Part shown: positions 60,116-64,000 of the stretch, one piece after another
Layout of the letters: every line of letters begins with the position of its first letter
Position numbering within the stretch: position 1 is the first letter of the stretch
Source of the DNA: Malania oleifera
Taxonomy: Eukaryota > Streptophyta > Magnoliopsida > Santalales > Ximeniaceae
Assembly (NCBI RefSeq): GCF_029873635.1
Contig: NC_080423.1
Coordinates: forward strand, 98,514,397 to 98,578,396
Direction: 5' to 3'
DNA: 64,000 nt
The notes under the pieces: model-generated
Seen by the model: the letters and a program-made list of their open reading frames with translations, nothing else
What the model was told of the DNA's origin: nothing
Databases searched by the model: none
Position numbers and translations under genes: made by a program

Positions 60116-63100
60116 CACCCAACAGGTAAATCCACTTGTCAATTAAAAAAAATTATTGTCAGCCAGCTTAAGGCACACTTGACATGTATCTTAGTGTTCC
60201 CATGTTCGACATATATACACAGACATTGCTCCTCCCTGGCCATTTTTTCCATAATTGATGCAAAGTCCATTTTGGAACCTACCCCAGAAGTTTGAATGTG
60301 TGGTCTCCAACATGAAAGTACCCTACTCAATAAGTTCATGTGTCCCCAAAAGGACCTGATGCATGCTCCTTCACACATATCAGGCTCAAAAGTAAGGCAT
60401 GTGCATACATAACAAAACAAAGCCACGTAAAATTGCTCATGCAAGCTACCTCTGACGACCATATTCATTGAGTTGGATCATAATCACATATTTTCAATGG
60501 AAAAAATATTTCTCCATGATCACTTTTTTCTACTAACACCACTTCGAAATTAATAGAATAAAGTGGTAATCTGTTTTTTTTTCTTCTTCGAATACTAGTT
60601 CACAACATCAGCAATGATGCAATTATGCAAAGCAATTGTAAAAACCTTTTTTTAATTATTTTTTAAAAGAGAGGGGTGCAACACGAGGACTTCCCAGGAG
60701 GTCACCCATCCTAGTACTACTCTCGCCCAAGCATGCTTAACTGCGGAGTTCTAATGGGATCCAGTGCATTAGTGTTGGTATGATTGCACCCAAGCAATTG
60801 TAAAAACCTGCTGATCATTATCTTTCAGAATAAATGACGCTCATAAATGTTGCTTATGAATTTATCCACGATGCTACAGGCATATATCAAAAACAATATC
60901 ATTTACATTTAACTTAAAAATGCATCTCCCACCTGAAAGTTGCAACACAAGTGTTTAAACATAATAAATTGTTTCAAGTGGTGACACGTCAACAGGTTAT
61001 TGATGAACAGGATATGAACAATTGGAAATATATATATATATATATATTCCATTTTAGACAAATTAACAACAAAAAGTGTAAAAAAATAGCAGAATAAGCA
61101 TATTACTGTTGAGCAGGAAAAGGAAATCCATAATGTGATTACACTTAGAGCCTCATAATTGAAGTCTCCAGCACCATGACAGGAAACATAGCACAAGACT
61201 AGAGATGAGAATACAGTCAACAATATACATGCTTTCGGATACTGCTACTGCTTAAGTCCAACATAATCAAAGGATTTTGGGTAATCTTGTTTGAGGGAGA
61301 AAAGAAGATTCTACAGCACGCATAAGAAAAAAATATAATCAGAACTAAGACCATAAAATCAGTTGATAATCCAGTTCATTTGGTCATATGCATAAATAAA
61401 TCAATTGACATGCACCACCACTTAAGACCAAATCCACAACTCATGATCCGCCCAGACAAAGCTTTTAAGGTGGATCAATCTACAGAAATTTACCTGTTCA
61501 TGATTTGTCGCAACTGCAAGGAATTCTTCACCATCACCAAGAAACTTCATATCCACAATTTGTTCATTATACCCAATAAACCTTTTGCTTAAGTTTAGCT
61601 TTAATTTCTCTTCAGAGTAAATAGCTGGTGAATAGAAAAGAAAATGCTGATCAGCAGTGGCACAGAGCAACCCTTGATCCAAAGGCAGCAAAACAGCAGC
61701 CGTGAAACCCCTTTTTGAGTCGTCTTTCTGAGAGTTGACAGTAACATCAGAGCACTGCTGCTCAAACAGACAAACTGCACTGTTGAGGAATCAAAATAAT
61801 TATGAAAGTAGAGAAACTAAATGCATATTAATTCTAGGAAAATATAAACAAGGACCTAAGAAAATGGATATCAAATAAATCAATGAATCATTTAACAAAG
61901 AAATATTCCAGAGAATTTGGCAAAACTTGTCTTTTACCCTTCAGAATTCCATATCCGTACAATTCCACGTTCACCAACTGTAACAAAAGAAATTGGGGGT
62001 GACCCGATTCTTTTCTTGCCACTCTGAGATTTACATGACCCAAGACAGGATGCAAGAGAAGTCCCAGATCGAACAACACAAACAGCTTCAAGCACCTCAT
62101 ATGTCGGCACAGTCATCTTGCAGGCATAGTCATGAAGATCCCACAAATTAACGATCTGAGATCATTAAATGCATAATTTGATGAATACAAGCACATGTCA
62201 ACAAGACTAATAATTTCAAACCTACTTTGATAAAGTTAAAATATATATATAACATATAATGACTGAGAACAACATAACCCAAAAAGAAAGTTCCAGTGAT
62301 ATGACTGATATGACTGTCCTGAAGTCCCTACAATGAATATCGCACATATATGGGATTGAATAGTCAACGCTCTATGCCATGGAAACAGCTCTGGTGGATG
62401 CCAAAAATCAGTAAATTATTAAAATGGTTTGTAAAGCAGAGAGGTGAGGCACTCATATCCAGTGCCTACAGAAGGAAAATTTTGTGAATTTCTGGTTAAC
62501 AGGTCACAATGTGAAAAGGTGAAATACAAATTTAAATATTGAAAATTAATTTCATCATTGACCAATTGAAAACCAAAAAAAAATTATGTGCCTCAAATTG
62601 CCACAAAGAATAATTTCACTTCTCACGTTGGGATTTAGGACTTGCAAACTAGCCTCCAACGAAGCAAACCATCTATGCACACAGAGCCTGGAAAGATTCC
62701 ACTTTGCAGTGCAGACTTTCAAATTCTTCAATTCAAAATGCAAAATATGAAAAATGCCCCAGGCTAACATCCACCCCTACCCCACTGCTTCCAGGGTGCA
62801 AAGGAGTGAAAAAAAGCATCAAATTTCAGCATTGAAATCAAAACTTCAATTCAAGGTTTGCTCCTTGCTTCATGAGTGATTGAATTCACTGAGCCAATGA
62901 ACTAGAGATTGAAATCTCAAAATTAGAACTCTCCACAAAATAAATCATTTGGCATAGTGGAGGTTCCCAAGTCCCACTTCAACTGGATTAAATAGTGTAT
63001 ATGACTGGCAACAACATAAAAAAGCTAGCAACGGACTGAGCTGAATATCATCACTAATGGCATGTGTTAGACTTGACCCAAATTATAACTCTATGAATTG

Positions 63101-63779
63101 CATATTTCAGACAGGAACCACAGGCAAGATTTCAGATTCCAATATGATATATGTATCATTTATAATGCAAGTAATAAATATAATGAAAGAATTTCATCTC
63201 TTAGGAAGACAATTAATAGCAGAGGCAAAAAGGAACTTTGCCTTATCTCTTCCAGCACTAATCAAGGTCCGTCCATCTTCAGATACTGCCATAGAAGTCA
63301 CTGCTGAGAAATGCCTCTCGAGTGTAGCAACACACTTCTTTGTTTGGAGATCCCAAACACGTATGGTTGCATCATCACTTCCAGAAAAAAGCTATAAAGA
63401 TAAACTGAAATGGTAAGCTGAGTAAATCATTTATGGCCCGCAAATAATGCATATGACTAGGGACATCGTAAAGTAACAAATAAACAATTCAGAAAAATTT
63501 GAACTATTATTGAGACCCAAAATGACTCTTTATGCAGCTCAAATAAAGCATAGCTACATGAGTCTATAGAAGTGCTTCAATTTAAAAGAAACTTACGATC
63601 AAACGATTGGGGTCAGAATGGAAAATGATACTAGCCACGACCCCTTTGTGACCTTTGAAGTAATGGGTGCAGAATCCACCATCCACATCCCAAACAAGGA
63701 CTTTCCTATCAGCTCCTGCTGTTGCAAGTAACCCGCCCGATGCATCACAAGCCATGCCCATGACAGGACCATCATGCCC
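41591..63779 (-). CDS. UTP13: UTP13/TBL3 (TOZ) WD40 protein, 5' exon(s) outside
   Basis: Thirteen exons encode the last 829 residues: 63779-63597, 63391-63242, 62155-61938, 61779-61494, 59548-59409, 58436-58287, 57702-57546, 57377-57131, 57053-56977, 49834-49715, 43581-43451, 43383-43209 and 42046-41591. All junctions keep frame and the stop is TAA at 41593-41591. About eleven WD40 units are visible: the first begins GHDGPVMGMACDASGG and ends VLVWD, the last ends GVINLW. They suit the double propeller of Utp13. The Utp13 C-terminal domain follows (43581 to about 41940: LRGQDLENAILDADY, then PPTEIIEIRGIGELLEGL). The tail is acidic with a 29-residue duplication, then a basic stretch (KKRKSRKSREGVRKKVK) likely to be nucleolar. 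In yeast, Utp13 belongs to the UTP-B complex of the small-subunit processome, needed for 18S rRNA maturation; Arabidopsis TOZ is embryo-essential. About 100 N-terminal residues lie past 64000. Intron 63241-62156 uses a GC donor. Confidence 0.95.
41723..41896 (-). repeat. 87 bp in-frame tandem duplication in the UTP13 tail
   Basis: Two copies offset by 87 bp encode ELHSDIEDADEGPLAENATD... and ELHSDLEDAVEGPLTENAAN..., 29 residues each. They lie in the last exon, upstream of the basic stretch. Confidence 0.85.
42105..42240 (-). mobile_element. Short RTE LINE 3' relic
   Basis: ACTTAAGTCCCATTGGTGGG and the following stretch with ATGAATCAG.TTCTGTCAATT resemble the 3' tails at 24330 and 32160. Its flanks are unclear. 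Confidence 0.4.
44465..45087 (+). repeat. Copia 5' LTR with palindromic motif cluster
   Basis: It holds about five copies of a motif around TTCGTCGACGAATGG between 44555 and 44690, and a (GA)n run at about 44798-44821. It pairs with 47618-48255. Confidence 0.9.
47618..48255 (+). repeat. Copia 3' LTR with palindromic motif cluster
   Basis: It matches the 5' LTR. It carries about six GTCGACGAAT-type motifs between 47705 and 47865, including one extra pair near 47708-47745. Confidence 0.9.
48325..48625 (-). mobile_element. RTE LINE 3' fragment
   Basis: It matches the 3' ends of the two larger RTE copies from the CACACTAGGTGGAGTC tail through CTTCCACAAATGCTACAACTAG. It is 5' truncated and more diverged. 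Confidence 0.55.
48630..49714. other. Intron DNA, nothing recognised
   Basis: A/T-rich UTP13 intron sequence without a clear element or conserved frame. Confidence 0.4.
50793..51146 (+). other. Unidentified frame ending in an A-run
   Basis: An open frame from ATG 50841 gives about 90 residues before it runs into 21 As at 51127-51147. A hydrophobic stretch (ILSMGLSVSLAVYLAF, residues about 11-26) is followed by a basic RAGRRVR and then a helical, charged part (LKELISNKLEELFG). The base composition is richer in G/C than the surrounding intron. I do not recognise the protein. It could be a truncated retroposed cDNA, organellar DNA or chance. No matching direct repeats at its ends were found. 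It lies in the 7 kb UTP13 intron, on the opposite strand. Confidence 0.3.
51440..53165 (-). mobile_element. L1-type LINE fragment (ORF2, RT to zf-RVT)
   Basis: In minus-strand order, the RT start GKPSLTGLELHMISED...TEDEVFKALKEGHGDKALG (about 53100) comes first. KKWISQIKKCIS and SILING (about 52570) and a linker near 52140 follow. A zinc-binding stretch resembling zf-RVT (CYVCEEELEDVKQLFF, about 51700) is last. Many stops and frame changes are present and the 5' part is missing. Confidence 0.6.
53190..55155 (-). mobile_element. Second L1-type LINE fragment
   Basis: In minus-strand order, MWNKDALGKV (about 55060) and the GLKRNLLESKVL region (54940) come first. AFWDVVTERVIWRLESKRAYLSNGG (about 54640) and AKWLWRISLEVNSLWHKLIKS (about 54310) follow. 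An ORF2 end near 53600-53340 leads to a T-rich 3' region ending in a TATG/TGTA simple repeat (about 53170-53215). The parts are those of ORF2 after the RT start, so it is separate from the copy at 51440-53165. It is heavily mutated. Confidence 0.55.
55160..55740. repeat. CTTGAGC/GAGCTTG-rich repeat-like segment
   Basis: Many copies of AAGCTTG, GAGCTCAAGC and AAACAAGCC occur in both orientations, as in the subterminal regions of plant hAT-type elements. Ends and target duplication were not resolved. Confidence 0.35.
56199..56494 (+). mobile_element. TRIM element
   Basis: The LTRs are about 56199-56264 and 56423-56494. The primer-binding site TGGTATTGGAGCC (56265-56277) stands directly after the first LTR and a CAGGGGAGG polypurine tract directly before the second. 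It belongs to the same family as 31841-32146 and 36186-36257. It has no coding capacity and lies in a UTP13 intron. Confidence 0.7.
58801..59100. other. CCACCA/CAGC-rich intron stretch
   Basis: Low-complexity CAC-rich DNA in the UTP13 intron between exons 59548-59409 and 58436-58287. It opens long frames rich in His, Pro, Ser and Thr that look like composition effects. Confidence 0.5.
59588..60225. repeat. 320 bp tandem duplication in a UTP13 intron
   Basis: Unit 1 (about 59588-59904) and unit 2 (about 59905-60225) share AAATCCTATGTAGCACAGAT, GGACCAGAACCAGTAGTAA, a (CT)n run and TTCGACATATATACACAGAC in the same order. They match closely with a few substitutions and small gaps. Confidence 0.85.
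60226..60629. other. Intron DNA, nothing recognised
   Basis: UTP13 intron sequence between the tandem duplication and the 5S retrocopy. No element ends or conserved frames were found. Confidence 0.4.
60673..60791 (-). pseudogene. 5S rRNA retrocopy
   Basis: The minus strand reads GGGTGCAATCATACCAACAC... to ...AAGTCCTCGTGTTGCACCCC, a 119 nt near-match to plant 5S rRNA. The internal promoter region (AGTTAAGCATGC ... GGATGGGTGACC) is mostly kept. The 3' side continues into an A/T-rich tail (60672-60648). The whole is flanked by the 18 bp direct repeat AAGCAATTGTAAAAACCT (60630-60647 and 60792-60809). That is the mark of LINE-type retroposition and not a remnant of a 5S array. It lies in a UTP13 intron and is probably not a working rRNA gene. 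Confidence 0.9.
62156..63241. other. UTP13 GC-AG intron
   Basis: On the coding strand the intron starts AAG|GCAAAG and ends TCTCAG. No transposable element was recognised in it. Confidence 0.6.
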
Positions 63780-64000
63780 CTAACCAAGAGTTGAAAGACA
63801 TTTATCACTCATAAACTTCACATAATCAGAATGCCTAACACCCTCCCCCCCCCAAGGGACCCAAAAAAGAAGCGAAGAATGTTTTGAATGACAATGTGAA
63901 TAACAATACATACAAATGATGGTCATGCTGGCAGACAATTGTGTATTAATAAAACATTTGCTTTGCATAAATTTACTTTTAAATAAATAATTACAAATAA

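Noticed and set aside
60650-60800. Cassandra TRIM carrying 5S in its LTR
   Set aside because: There is no LTR pair, primer-binding site or TG...CA ends; the 18 bp target duplication lies directly outside the 5S unit and its tail.

Overview
The window is nuclear DNA from a flowering plant, probably a eudicot. It carries two long, intron-rich host genes, both on the minus strand, packed with transposable elements of plant families: Tekay-like Ty3/gypsy, Ty1/copia, TRIM, RTE and L1 LINEs, a tRNA-type SINE and hAT-like elements. No bacterial-type genes, CRISPR array or tRNA gene was seen. The species cannot be named from the sequence.

Layout. Positions 1-12684 are a nested retrotransposon block: the 3' part of a decayed copia element, whose 3' LTR is split by a 10.2 kb gypsy element (2326-12517) with 2.56 and 2.59 kb LTRs and target duplication ATGAT. 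Positions 12685-14870 are intergenic, with a diverged tandem duplication and one SINE. Positions 15039-37474 hold an 11-exon gene that I could splice completely (449 aa). Its product looks like a mitochondrial relative of ATP-type phosphoenolpyruvate carboxykinase that has lost the nucleotide-binding and catalytic motifs. Its introns contain hAT-like elements, an LTR pair with almost nothing between, two RTE LINEs (one carrying a solo LTR, one inserted into a TRIM), a 600 bp inverted duplication and a TIR element. Positions 37475-41590 are intergenic.

Positions 41591 to beyond the right edge hold the plant UTP13/TBL3 (TOZ) gene, a WD40 component of the small-subunit processome. Thirteen exons encoding the last 829 residues are in the window; the first exon(s) lie past 64000. 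Its introns hold a copia element (44465-48255), two L1 fragments, a TRIM, a 320 bp tandem duplication and a retroposed 5S rRNA copy.

The two host genes are 4.1 kb apart in the same orientation. Nothing suggests they work together: one product should act in the nucleolus in ribosome assembly, the other probably in mitochondria in an unknown role. Exon boundaries were derived by hand from splice signals, reading-frame continuity and family resemblance, and every junction keeps the frame.
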